A DNA stretch of 33,650 nucleotides from an uncultured Eubacteriales bacterium (GTDB taxonomy: Bacteria > Bacillota > Clostridia > Oscillospirales > CAG-272). A program made the translations under genes and the position numbers. Positions 23,683 through 31,483 of this stretch are shown piece after piece. The stretch covers positions 1 to 33,650 of the forward strand of contig URDS01000017.1 in the NCBI GenBank assembly GCA_900546635.1. The letters run 5' to 3'. The notes beneath the pieces were generated by a model, which saw nothing but the letters and a program-made list of their open reading frames with translations, made no database searches and was not told the origin of the DNA. The number at the start of each line of letters is the position of its first letter. Position 1 is the stretch's first letter.

Positions 23683-23772
23683 AATATGTCAGGGGTGCTG
23701 GAAACGGCTGAGATGAACAAATGGTTCGAACCCTTAACCTGATACGGATAATGCCGTCGTAGGGAGATATGT
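23683..23772 (+). ncRNA. TPP (THI-box) riboswitch aptamer
   Basis: The conserved THI elements occur in order: AGGGGTGC (23691-23698), GGCTGAGAT (23706-23714), CCCTTAACCTGAT (23731-23743), GGATAATGCC (23746-23755) and CGTAGGGA (23758-23765). The J3-2 CTGAGA and the P4-P5 GGATAATGCC that hold the thiamine pyrimidine and pyrophosphate are intact. It lies upstream of thiT, so TPP binding should lower thiamine uptake. The aptamer ends about 65 nt before the start codon. Confidence 0.95.
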
Positions 23773-23776
23773 TTTA

Positions 23777-23829
23777 CCGTAATGTATTTCCGCGCGGACA
23801 TATGTCTGTGCGGAATTTATATTTTACGG
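23777..23829 (+). promoter_or_regulatory. Expression-platform hairpin sequestering the thiT Shine-Dalgarno
   Basis: CCGTAA (23777-23782) is complementary to TTACGG (23824-23829), which overlaps the first two G of the GGAGG (23828-23832) of thiT. Inside it, TTCCGC (23788-23793) pairs with GCGGAA (23810-23815), and GACATATGTC (23797-23806) is self-complementary. The structure suggests translational rather than terminator-based control; no terminator with a continuous T tract is present. Confidence 0.55.
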
Positions 23830-23839
23830 AGGTTTTTCC

Positions 23840-24676
23840 ATGAAAAACACCAAAACACGCGCGCTTGCGGAAAGCGCGATTCTGATCGCGCTCGCCACAA
23901 TCCTCAGTCTGATTAAGCTTGTGGATCTGCCCTACGGAGGATCGATTACCATCGCCTCGATGTTTCCCGTTGTCATTTTGTCCTACCGCTGGGGACTCGG
24001 CTGGGGCTGCGCCGCCGGACTTGTTTTCGGCATTATCCAGCAGCTGACCGGTCTGTCCTCGCTCTCCTATGTAACCACCTGGCAGAGCATTGTCGCCGTC
24101 ATTCTGCTTGATTATGTGGTGGCGTTTGCCGTCACCGGACTCGGCGGCGTTTTCCGCAAACACGTTAAAAATCAGGCCGCAGCGCTTGCGCTCGGCTCTG
24201 TGCTCGTCTGTCTGTGCAGATATGCATGTCATGTTCTCTCCGGCGCAACCGTATGGGCGGGGATTTCGATTCCGACCAAGGCCGCGCTGATTTACTCTTT
24301 CATCTACAACGCAACCTACATGCTGCCGGAAACGATCATCATGGTTCTGGTTTCGGTCTACATAGGCTCGATGATCGACTTTCACGCCTATCTCCCCGTG
24401 CGGACGGCGCAGGCGCAAAACATCGCCGTGCGCCGCAATGTCTGGACGATTCTTGCCGGACTGATCGGCACAGGCGCGCTGGTCTTTGACGTTGCCTCGA
24501 TTTTTTCCAAGCTCCAGAATGCGGAAACCGGTGAGTTTGACATCACGCAGATCGCCTCTGTAAACTGGGTCGCCGTCGCCGCCGTGACCGCTTGCGCCGC
24601 AATCGCGGCAGCCGTGTTGCTTACCGTAAGCATCGCCGCCAAAAAAAGCGATTCCAATGCACAGGGCGCAAAGTAA
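23840..24676 (+). CDS. thiT: Energy-coupled thiamine transporter substrate-binding subunit ThiT
   Basis: A 278-residue membrane protein of the ECF S-component group. Thiamine is bound in the membrane and handed to a shared ECF module (EcfT plus ATPases), which is not encoded here. The N-terminal part (residues 1-190) has about six helices with the typical GGSITIASMFPVVILSYRWGLGWG block, and LVFGIIQQLTG. The aromatic/acidic cluster that binds thiamine in the lactococcal protein was not checked. Oddly, about 80 extra residues follow (two more hydrophobic segments at about 205-225 and 245-270); usual ThiT is about 180-200 residues. The identity is secured by the TPP riboswitch upstream. GGAGG is 7 bp before the ATG. 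Confidence 0.93.
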   Translation: MKNTKTRALAESAILIALATILSLIKLVDLPYGGSITIASMFPVVILSYRWGLGWGCAAGLVFGIIQQLTGLSSLSYVTTWQSIVAVILLDYVVAFAVTGLGGVFRKHVKNQAAALALGSVLVCLCRYACHVLSGATVWAGISIPTKAALIYSFIYNATYMLPETIIMVLVSVYIGSMIDFHAYLPVRTAQAQNIAVRRNVWTILAGLIGTGALVFDVASIFSKLQNAETGEFDITQIASVNWVAVAAVTACAAIAAAVLLTVSIAAKKSDSNAQGAK

Positions 24677-24689
24677 GAACGCGACTTAC

Positions 24690-24718
24690 TTGACAAATCC
24701 GACAAAAACAGGTATAAT
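24690..24718 (+). promoter_or_regulatory. Perfect consensus promoter of rnpB
   Basis: TTGACA (24690-24695), 17 bp, TATAAT (24713-24718). It predicts a start about 24725, exactly at the P1 helix of RNase P RNA. Confidence 0.88.
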
Positions 24719-24724
24719 GACAGC

Positions 24725-25102
24725 GCAACCGGGCAGCGCAGTCGCGCGATATGTTGCCGAAAGGTATTATCGCGAGGAAAGTCCGAGCTTCATAGGGCAG
24801 GATAACGGATAACGTCCGCCGAGGGCGACCTCAGGGAAAGTGCAACAGAAATAGACCGCCGCGCAAGCGGTAAGGATGGAAAGGCGAGGTAAGAGCTCAC
24901 CGGCACGACAGGCAACTGTGTGCAACTGTAAACCCTATCCGAAGCAACACCGTATGGAAAATGCCGCAAGGCAGTGCCGGCCCGGCACATTTTTCCGGGT
25001 GGCAGAGGTATGTATACCCGAGCAGACCGGCAACGATCTGCAAAGATAGATGACTGCGGGACGGTTTTCGTCAACAGAACTCGGCTTACAACCCCGTGTT
25101 GC
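24725..25102 (+). ncRNA. rnpB: RNase P RNA, type A
   Basis: The catalytic RNA of ribonuclease P, which trims the 5' leader from pre-tRNAs. The 5' arm GCAAC (24725-24729) pairs with GTTGC (25098-25102) to close helix P1. Conserved core segments are clear: GAGGAAAGTCCGAGCTTCATAGGGCAG-type CR-I at about 24774, the AGGGAAAGTGCAACAGAAAT block at about 24833, CGGTAAGGATGGAAAGG at about 24866, and CR-V CAGAACTCGGCTTACA near 25075-25090. The length of about 378 nt and the P7-P10 arrangement suggest type A, the form common in Clostridia rather than Bacillus. A perfect promoter and a terminator bracket it. Confidence 0.95.
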
Positions 25103-25104
25103 AG

Positions 25105-25135
25105 GACCGGCGGCAAATGCCGCCGGTCTTTTTTT
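25105..25135 (+). terminator. Terminator of rnpB
   Basis: GACCGGCGGCA (25105-25115) pairs with GCCGCCGGTC (25119-25128), followed by TTTTTTT (25129-25135). Confidence 0.9.
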
Positions 25136-25146
25136 GCCTTTTTGTA

Positions 25147-25175
25147 TTGCTTTTGACCGCGTAAAATAATATAAT
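25147..25175 (+). promoter_or_regulatory. Promoter of the murD gene train
   Basis: TTGCTT (25147-25152), 17 bp, TATAAT (25170-25175), 26 to 41 bp before the possible murD starts. Confidence 0.55.
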
Positions 25176-25201
25176 AACTTTGTATAGCATTTTACGCAGA
25201 A

Positions 25202-26602
25202 ATGAGGTCTGTGATTTTGTCCTATGACGTTTTCGGAAAACGCTGCACCGTTCTCGGCCTCGGCGTTTCCAATCTGCCCCTGATCGATTACCTGTTGAAA
25301 AACGGCGCGCATGTATGCGCACGCGACCGGCGCGATATAGACACCGAAAAAGAACCCTTTGCCGCATTTGCCGCGCGCGGCGTGCAATTTGTCTGCGGAG
25401 AGCGTTATCTTGAGGGTCTTGACGGCGATATTCTCTTCCGCTCCCCCGGCATCCGCCCGGATCTGCCGGAAATTGCGGACGCCGTGCACAAGGGGATGCG
25501 CCTTTCCTCCGAAATGGAACTGTTTTTTGAGCTTTGTCCCGCAAAGCTGTTCGCCGTTACCGGATCGGACGGTAAAACCACGACCACGACGCTTGTACAC
25601 CTGCTGCTTTCCGCCGCGGCGGAAAAAGAACAGGCGGGCGTTCGCGTCTTTGTCGGTGGAAATATCGGCGCGCCGCTGCTTCCCCGCCTTTCGGACATGA
25701 CCGCGCGCGACTATGCTGTCGTGGAACTCTCCAGCTTTCAGTTGATGACCATGCAAAAATCCGCTTTTGCCGCGGCCATCACCAATATTACGCCGAATCA
25801 TCTGAACTGGCACACGGATATGGCGGAATACACAGCGGCAAAGCTGAACGTATACAAGTACGGCGCAAAGCGCGTGGTGCTGAACGCGGACAATGCGGCT
25901 TGCGCGGCACTGCTCGGCGCCACAGGCGCGGAGGAAATCGCCTTCTCTTCAACCAAAGCGCCCGCCGACATCTGTGCAGAAACCAAGATCTATGAAGCGG
26001 ACGGCGTAATTTTTGTCAACGATACGCCTTACCTTAAAACTTCGGATATTCAAATTCCGGGACGGCACAATGTGGAAAACTACATGTGCGCAATCGGAAT
26101 GACACTCGGACTTGTCGCCCCCGAAACCGTTACGCAAATCGCAAAGGATTTCGGCGGCGTAGAGCACCGGATCGAATTTGTCCGAACGGTCGGCGGCGTC
26201 CGCTACTACAACTCCTCAATTGATTCCTCGCCGTCGCGCACCATCGCGGCACTGCGTTCCTTTCATGAAAAACCGATTCTGATCTGCGGCGGGCGTGACA
26301 AACATGTCCCGTTTGACAGTCTGGCCTCTGAAATTCTCCGCCGCGCCAAAGCGCTTGTCCTGACCGGCGAAGCAAGAGAACAAATTCTTTCCGCCATGCA
26401 AAGCGCAAACGAATATCAGCCCGATAAAATCCCCATACTAATCGAAGAAGATTTTACAAACGCGGTGCTGGCGGCGCGGCGGCTTGCCGCTCCGGGAGAT
26501 ACGATTCTGCTTTCCCCCGCCTGCACCTCGTTTGACGCCTTTCAAAATTTCGAGGAGCGCGGCAAAAAATTCAAAGAAATCGTAAATGGCTTTCAGGAAT
26601 AA
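25202..26602 (+). CDS. murD: UDP-N-acetylmuramoyl-L-alanine--D-glutamate ligase MurD
   Basis: Up to 466 residues. MurD adds D-glutamate to UDP-MurNAc-L-Ala in the cytoplasm, an early step in peptidoglycan synthesis. The N-terminal UDP-binding domain has TVLGLGVSNLP. The ATP loop GSDGKTTTTT is at residues 121-130, the Mur motif VELSSFQL near 176, NITPNHLNWH near 197, and the C-terminal ligase part has YYNSSIDSSPSRTIAAL near 338 and SPACTSFDAFQNFEERGKKFKEIV at the end. The start is uncertain: ATG 25202 lacks a Shine-Dalgarno, while TTG 25217 has GAGGT 8 bp upstream. The C-terminal motifs match MurD rather than MurC/E/F. It lies 3 bp before a peptidase gene, with no other mur/fts genes in view, unlike the usual dcw setting. 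Confidence 0.93.
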   Translation: MRSVILSYDVFGKRCTVLGLGVSNLPLIDYLLKNGAHVCARDRRDIDTEKEPFAAFAARGVQFVCGERYLEGLDGDILFRSPGIRPDLPEIADAVHKGMRLSSEMELFFELCPAKLFAVTGSDGKTTTTTLVHLLLSAAAEKEQAGVRVFVGGNIGAPLLPRLSDMTARDYAVVELSSFQLMTMQKSAFAAAITNITPNHLNWHTDMAEYTAAKLNVYKYGAKRVVLNADNAACAALLGATGAEEIAFSSTKAPADICAETKIYEADGVIFVNDTPYLKTSDIQIPGRHNVENYMCAIGMTLGLVAPETVTQIAKDFGGVEHRIEFVRTVGGVRYYNSSIDSSPSRTIAALRSFHEKPILICGGRDKHVPFDSLASEILRRAKALVLTGEAREQILSAMQSANEYQPDKIPILIEEDFTNAVLAARRLAAPGDTILLSPACTSFDAFQNFEERGKKFKEIVNGFQE

Positions 26603-26605
26603 AAA

Positions 26606-27655
26606 ATGAAACTTCAAGAACTGCTAAAGCTGCTGTGTACCGAAATGAGCGTATCCGGCAGCGAATACAGCGCAAAACAAATGCTGACCGATCATTTCGG
26701 CAAATTTTTTGACGAATGCATCGAAACACCGCTCGGCAGTCTGCTGTTTGTCCGCCGCTGCGGCCGCCCGAATGCGCCGAAACTGATGGTAGACACGCAT
26801 TTTGACGAGATCGGCATGCTGGTGTCCGAGATTCTCCCGGACGGGTTTCTGCGCGTAACCAATATCGGCGGACTGGATGTCAAAGCCATGCAGGCCGGCG
26901 ATGTCATCATCTATGGCAAGGAGCCCATCTTCGGCGTTATCGCCTCCACGCCGCCGCATCTGCGGGGCGCCAAAGACCGCGAAAAAGCTCCGAAAATCGG
27001 AGAACTGCTCATCGATACGGGCTATGACAGCGCTGTGCTTGAAACGCTGATCCACATCGGCGCTCCGGTCGGCTTCGCGCCCTGTTTTACCGAGCTTTCG
27101 GGCAACTGCCTATGCAGCAAGGGATTGGACAACAAGGCTTCCTGCGCCGCGGCGCTTTACTCGGCCATGCAGCCGAACATGCAGCTTTGCTTTGATCTGT
27201 ATCTCTGCCTGTCCGCGCGGGAGGAACTTGGCGGCGCGGGCGCTTGCAGCGCGGCGCATATCGTTTGTCCCGATCTTGCTTTGATTCTGGATACCGGTTT
27301 TGCGCGCGCGCCCGATTGCACGGAACTGCCCTCGCACACCCCTATGCTCGGCGAGGGACTGACCCTCTCGGTCACGTCCTCCAATCAACGCTCATTCACG
27401 GCCTGCATTCATGCGCTTGCAAAACAAGCGGGCATTCCGCTGCGCAAAATTGCCGAACCCGAACGCACGGGTACAAACGCCGATCTTTTGACGCTGACAA
27501 ACGGCGGCATTCCGACCGCCACGGTCAGCATACCGATCCTGAATATGCACACCGCCGCCGAAGTCGCCTGCACCGACGATATTCTGGCCGCTTCCGATTT
27601 GCTTTCGGCGCTGTACGCAGACGAAAAGCTGCGCGAGGTATACGCCCATGTATGA
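26606..27655 (+). CDS. M42 family metallopeptidase (paralogue 1)
   Basis: A 349-residue cytoplasmic protein of the M42 (TET/glutamyl-aminopeptidase, endoglucanase M-like) group, which forms dodecamers that remove N-terminal residues from peptides. Metal ligands and catalytic residues are all present: DTHFDEIG (His65, Asp67), bridging Asp175 in KGLDNKAS, base and ligand Glu206-Glu207 in SAREELGGAGA, Asp229 in LDTG, and His315 in NMHTAAEV. The bridging motif has LDNK instead of the more usual DDR. Cysteine is frequent (14 or so), unlike many homologues. AGGA inside the murD end serves as Shine-Dalgarno and the ATG follows the murD stop by 3 bp. It overlaps the next paralogue by 8 bp. Likely active; the specificity is unknown. 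Confidence 0.9.
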   Translation: MKLQELLKLLCTEMSVSGSEYSAKQMLTDHFGKFFDECIETPLGSLLFVRRCGRPNAPKLMVDTHFDEIGMLVSEILPDGFLRVTNIGGLDVKAMQAGDVIIYGKEPIFGVIASTPPHLRGAKDREKAPKIGELLIDTGYDSAVLETLIHIGAPVGFAPCFTELSGNCLCSKGLDNKASCAAALYSAMQPNMQLCFDLYLCLSAREELGGAGACSAAHIVCPDLALILDTGFARAPDCTELPSHTPMLGEGLTLSVTSSNQRSFTACIHALAKQAGIPLRKIAEPERTGTNADLLTLTNGGIPTATVSIPILNMHTAAEVACTDDILAASDLLSALYADEKLREVYAHV

Positions 27656-28739
27656 AGGAATTGAGCTTCTGCGCGCACTGTGCGCGGCCGACGGCCCCTC
27701 CGGATTTGAAGACGCAGTGCGCAGCGTGATCGAAGCGGAAATCAAAGACTGCTGCGATACCTATTCCTGCGACGCGCTCGGCAGTCTCACGGCGGTCATC
27801 CGGGGGACCGGACATAAGCAGCGCGTCATGCTCAGCGCGCATATGGATGAAGTCGGTTTTATGATCACGGACATCACGTCCGACGGTTTTTTAAAGTTTG
27901 AAACGCTCGGCGGTATTGACAGCGCCGTGCTCTGCGGCAAGCGGGTTCGGATCCTGCGCGAAAACGAATCGCCCCTGCCCGGCGTGATTCTCTCAAAACC
28001 AATCCATCTTCAAAGCAAAGACGCGCGCGACATATGGACAAAGCCGGAAAATATGTTTATCGCAATCGGCGCGCACAGCCGCGAGGACGCAAAAAAGCTT
28101 TGCGATATCGGCGATGTGGCCGTCTTTGATTCGGAATTTACAGAGTTCGGAAAAGAAAGCCGCCTGATAAAAGGCAAGGCGATCGACGACCGGCTGGGAT
28201 GCGCGCTGATGATTGAAACCATGCGGATTTTGTACGCCGCGCCGCGCCGCAGTCGATATGATCTCTGCTTTTGCTTCAGCGTGCGAGAGGAAACCGGCCT
28301 GTCCGGCGCAAGAGCGGCGGCAGAGCGCATCGCGCCGCAGCTTGCCATAGTGCTTGAAACCACGGCGGTCGCGGACATTGCCGGCGTGCCGGATGCAAAG
28401 CGGGTGGCCGCTTTAGGCAAAGGCGGCGTTATCTCCCTGCTGGACCGCGGCACAATCTATAACCGCGCGCTGACCGATTTTGCTATGCAAACGGCAAAGA
28501 ATGCCAAAATCCCTTTTCAAATCAAGCAATATGTTTCAGGCGGCAACGACGCCGCGCACATTCAAAAAAACGGCTCCGGCGTTCGCGCAATGGCACTCTC
28601 CGCGCCGACCCGGTATCTGCATTCACCGGCCTGCGTGATTGATAGACAGGATTACGTCTCCATGCGCGCGCTGCTTACGGCCGTTCTTGAAAATCTCGAT
28701 GCTTTCAATCCCGAGGAGGCGCTATGTACACAATCCTAA
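27648..28739 (+). CDS. M42 family metallopeptidase (paralogue 2)
   Basis: A 363-residue M42 peptidase, the most canonical of the three. Residues: HMDEVG with His65 and Asp67, KGKAIDDRLG with Asp180/Asp181, SVREETGLSGA with Glu214 (catalytic base) and Glu215 (metal), VLETTAVADIAG with Glu237, SGGNDAAHIQ, and RYLHSP with His325. It should be a di-zinc or di-cobalt aminopeptidase with a TET-like cage. It shares overall layout with its neighbours. GAGG lies just upstream of ATG 27648, inside paralogue 1, and it overlaps paralogue 3 by 16 bp, so the three proteins are probably made in matched amounts. Confidence 0.92.
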   Translation: MYEGIELLRALCAADGPSGFEDAVRSVIEAEIKDCCDTYSCDALGSLTAVIRGTGHKQRVMLSAHMDEVGFMITDITSDGFLKFETLGGIDSAVLCGKRVRILRENESPLPGVILSKPIHLQSKDARDIWTKPENMFIAIGAHSREDAKKLCDIGDVAVFDSEFTEFGKESRLIKGKAIDDRLGCALMIETMRILYAAPRRSRYDLCFCFSVREETGLSGARAAAERIAPQLAIVLETTAVADIAGVPDAKRVAALGKGGVISLLDRGTIYNRALTDFAMQTAKNAKIPFQIKQYVSGGNDAAHIQKNGSGVRAMALSAPTRYLHSPACVIDRQDYVSMRALLTAVLENLDAFNPEEALCTQS

Positions 28740-29704
28740 AGCAACTGGCCGCCTATACCGCCGTATCCGGCGGAGAGGCGGCGCTGCTCAGCAAAATCAA
28801 GGCCGTTTTGGAACCGTTTACGGACGAGATGCACACCGACGCGCTCGGCAATCTGATCGCCGTGCGCCGCGGCAATGGCGCCAATCCGAAAAAACTTATG
28901 CTTTCGGCGCATACCGACGCGGCCGGTCTGATTGTGACCTATATTGAGGAAAACGGTCTGCTCCGGTTCGGAAAAATCGGGGACTGCAATCTTAGCGCCG
29001 GCGCGTTTACCCTTGTGCAGTCCGAGCGCGGCGTTCGCGGCGTACTAACGGCAGACGCACACGCAGAGGCGGACTATACACCGGACAAAATGTACATCGA
29101 CATCGGCGCGAAGGATCGCCGCGCCGCCATGCGGCGCGTACAAATCGGAGACCGCTTTGCACTGCAGCCGTCGCTTATCCGCCTCGGCAATAAAAAAATC
29201 TGCGGCGCCCTGCTCGGCAAAATCGAGAGCGCGCTGCTGATCGACATTGCGAGAAAGCTCCCAGCGCCAAAGGACGACATATATTTTGTCTTTACCGCGC
29301 AGTCTGAAGCCGGGCACCGCGGCGCAAAATCCGCCGCCTTTACAGTCGCGCCCGATCTCGCGCTTGTTTTTGACCTGACGCCGGCCAAGGCCGCCCCCCG
29401 TCTCGGCGACGGCGCGGCTTTGCTGTATAAAAGCGCTTCCGGCCTCTGCGATCTTCGTCTTGCCAAGCGGCTGCTCGCTCTGGCAAAGCAGGAAAAAATC
29501 GCCGTGCAGCCCGTGGCCCTTTCCGAAAGAAGTACGGATATATCCGCCGTACAGGCCGCATGCGCAGGATGTGCTGCCGCTGCGCTGGCAATTCCCGCAG
29601 AGCATATGCATACCGCGTGCGAAATCGCGGACTTAGACGATGCAAAAGCATGCGAGGCGCTTGCGCTTACACTCATCCAAGAGGGAATCAAATATGGAAA
29701 CTGA
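28724..29704 (+). CDS. Degenerate M42 family protein (paralogue 3, probable pseudoenzyme)
   Basis: A 326-residue M42-fold protein, shorter than its neighbours. It keeps AHTDAAG (His63, Asp65), Asp217 (VFDLTP) and a C-terminal His (EHMHTA, His296). The segment aligned with KAIDDRLG reads ALLGKIES (about 162-169), so the bridging metal aspartate is gone. The segment aligned with REETG reads QSEAG, so the catalytic base Glu is Ser194 while the metal Glu195 remains. I infer that it cannot bind both metals or hydrolyse peptides and may instead be a structural or regulatory subunit of the cage formed by paralogues 1 and 2. The reading frame is intact with a GAGGAGG Shine-Dalgarno, so it is expressed and not a decaying pseudogene. 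Confidence 0.85.
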   Translation: MYTILKQLAAYTAVSGGEAALLSKIKAVLEPFTDEMHTDALGNLIAVRRGNGANPKKLMLSAHTDAAGLIVTYIEENGLLRFGKIGDCNLSAGAFTLVQSERGVRGVLTADAHAEADYTPDKMYIDIGAKDRRAAMRRVQIGDRFALQPSLIRLGNKKICGALLGKIESALLIDIARKLPAPKDDIYFVFTAQSEAGHRGAKSAAFTVAPDLALVFDLTPAKAAPRLGDGAALLYKSASGLCDLRLAKRLLALAKQEKIAVQPVALSERSTDISAVQAACAGCAAAALAIPAEHMHTACEIADLDDAKACEALALTLIQEGIKYGN

Positions 29705-30941
29705 ACTTTTTAAACTTGCAAGAGAAGCGGACGCCGCTCTGTCCGGGATTTTTTCGGAAATCGACGCGGTTTCCGAACAGAACACCGAAAGAATCCTCAA
29801 CGCCTTTCGCCTTCACCGCGTCAGCGAAGCCATGTTTGCGCCGAGCACCGGATACGGGTACGACGACCGGGGGCGGGATACGCTGGATAAAATTTACGCC
29901 GACGTCATGGGCGCCGAGGCGGCCTTTGTACGGCACAGCATCGCCAGCGGCACGCATGCGCTCGCTATCGGACTGTACGCCCTGCTCCGTCCCGGCGACA
30001 TCCTCTATTCGATAGCGGACAAGCCCTACGACACACTCGACGAAGTGATCGGCACGGCGGGCGAGGCTGGACGCGGCTCGCTGAAAGATTTCGGCGTCAC
30101 CTACATGCAAACCGACCTGAAAGACGGAAAGCTCGATCTCCAAAAAATCCGTGAAAACCTGATTCAGCATGGCGAAAAAATCAAGGTCGTCTTTATTCAG
30201 CGTTCCAAGGGGTATCTGAACCGGCCGACGCTTTCCGCAGAGGAAATCGGCGAAGCCTGCAAAATGGTTCACTCGGTATCCAAAGCCTACGTCGTCGTGG
30301 ACAACTGCTACGGCGAATTTGCACAAGCAATAGAACCCACAGCCGTCGGCGCGGACATGGCAATCGGCTCGCTGATTAAAAATCCGGGCGGCGGCATGGC
30401 CGAATCGGGCGGCTACATCGCCGGGACAAAACGGGCAGTCGAGCTTGCCGGATACCGGCTGACCGCCGTCGGCGTCGGTCTTGAAATCGGCGCGTCGCTC
30501 GGACAGACCAAAAACATGTTCCGCGGCTTGTTCTACGCCCCGCACACTGTCGCTCAGGCGCTCAAAACCGCGCACTTTGCGGCGTACATCTTTGAAAAGC
30601 TCGGCTATGAGGCTTCCCCGCGCTGGAACGAAAAGCGCTTTGACATCATCCAGGTAATTAAACTCGGCGCGCCCGAAAAGATGGTGGCTTTCTGCCGCGG
30701 TCTACAGGCCGGTTCACCGGTGGACGCATTCGTCTCGCCCGAACCCTGGGATATGCCCGGATATTCCGATCCCGTCATCATGGCGGCCGGAGCATTTACC
30801 GGCGGTTCTTCCATTGAACTCTCTGCCGACGGCCCGATCCGTCCCCCCTACACCGTCTTTATGCAGGGCGGTTTGACCTATGAAAGCGGAAAAATCGGCG
30901 TTCTCTCGGCCGCTGCAGAACTTCTGAAACTGAAAGTGTGA
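29694..30941 (+). CDS. YnbB-like PLP-dependent enzyme (methionine gamma-lyase family / 'aluminium resistance')
   Basis: A 415-residue fold-type I PLP enzyme in the family called 'methionine gamma-lyase family protein' or aluminium resistance protein, represented by B. subtilis YnbB. The phosphate-binding region is RHSIASGTHALAIGLYALLRPGD (about residues 80-102), the ring-stacking and Asp region is VVVDNCYGEF, and the PLP lysine is Lys229 in GSLIKNPGGG. Relatives keep these motifs but their physiological substrate is unclear; a role in sulfur amino acid breakdown is suspected from Cys/Met-metabolism homology. The ATG at 29694 has AGAGGGA upstream and overlaps paralogue 3 by 11 bp; an in-frame codon at 29640 lies inside that gene and has no Shine-Dalgarno. 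Confidence 0.9.
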   Translation: METELFKLAREADAALSGIFSEIDAVSEQNTERILNAFRLHRVSEAMFAPSTGYGYDDRGRDTLDKIYADVMGAEAAFVRHSIASGTHALAIGLYALLRPGDILYSIADKPYDTLDEVIGTAGEAGRGSLKDFGVTYMQTDLKDGKLDLQKIRENLIQHGEKIKVVFIQRSKGYLNRPTLSAEEIGEACKMVHSVSKAYVVVDNCYGEFAQAIEPTAVGADMAIGSLIKNPGGGMAESGGYIAGTKRAVELAGYRLTAVGVGLEIGASLGQTKNMFRGLFYAPHTVAQALKTAHFAAYIFEKLGYEASPRWNEKRFDIIQVIKLGAPEKMVAFCRGLQAGSPVDAFVSPEPWDMPGYSDPVIMAAGAFTGGSSIELSADGPIRPPYTVFMQGGLTYESGKIGVLSAAAELLKLKV

Positions 30942-30949
30942 GGTTACAT

Positions 30950-31483
30950 ATGAAAAGATTTTTATCGCTCTGTCTTAGCTGCGTACTGCTTTGTTCCATG
31001 CTTGCCGCCTGCGGCAAAACCGAAGAAATCGAAGCGCCCGCCGGTATGAAACTGGCCTCGGATACCTCGGTTGTGGATTACTGCCTGTTCGTCCCGCAAA
31101 AATGGGTCGTCGATCTTTCCACGGGCGTGACCAGCGCCTATTATTCAATAGCCGATCCCACCAGCATAACGGTCAACGTATACGGCGTGGACGCTTCCAT
31201 ACCGGATGCCGATACCTATTTCAAAACCTATGAAAAAGCCTTTTCGGAGGTTTTCGGCGACATGCAGAACGTGACCGCATCCAATCTTCTGCTCGACGGC
31301 AAGGAGGCGATGCAGTATGAATATACAGCTTCTTTCGGCAGCAAGGATTACAGCTTTCTCCAGGTCATCTGCATCAAAAACAGCTTTGCCTACGTGCTGA
31401 CCTATACCTCGGTCTCGGACAATTTTGAAAAACACATCGAAGATATGCAGGCCGCCGTCAGCACATTCCGCTTTATCGCATGA
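30950..31483 (+). CDS. Small lipoprotein, possibly PsbP/DUF1795-like
   Basis: A 177-residue predicted lipoprotein. The signal peptide ends in a lipobox LAAC near residue 21-22, followed by a short linker. The mature part has FVPQKWVVDLSTGVTSAYYS, then SITVNVYGVD, and ends with an EDMQAAVSTFRFIA helix-strand, a layout reminiscent of the PsbP/Mog1-type fold (DUF1795). The resemblance rests on pattern only. The ATG at 30950 with GTGAGG 7 bp upstream is chosen over an alternative at 30938 that would overlap the previous gene. It sits between the YnbB-like enzyme and a cysteine desulfurase and overlaps the latter by 4 bp. Function unknown. Confidence 0.83.
   Translation: MKRFLSLCLSCVLLCSMLAACGKTEEIEAPAGMKLASDTSVVDYCLFVPQKWVVDLSTGVTSAYYSIADPTSITVNVYGVDASIPDADTYFKTYEKAFSEVFGDMQNVTASNLLLDGKEAMQYEYTASFGSKDYSFLQVICIKNSFAYVLTYTSVSDNFEKHIEDMQAAVSTFRFIA

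Noticed and set aside
24671..24691. Inverted repeat AAGTAAG / CTTACTT at the thiT stop, touching the rnpB -35
   Set aside because: Only 7 bp, AT-rich, without a T tract, and partly made of the stop codon and -35 sequence; chance is a sufficient explanation.
24935..25813. A 292-codon minus-strand open frame
   Set aside because: It runs across RNase P RNA and the murD N-terminus, both secure, so it is a shadow.
28724..29704. Paralogue 3 as a decaying pseudogene
   Set aside because: The frame is full-length, has a strong Shine-Dalgarno and overlapping gene borders, and keeps the fold motifs, so a maintained pseudoenzyme is more likely.
29688..30575. A 295-codon minus-strand open frame
   Set aside because: Antisense to the YnbB-like enzyme with intact PLP motifs; Phe/Arg/Gly-rich shadow composition.
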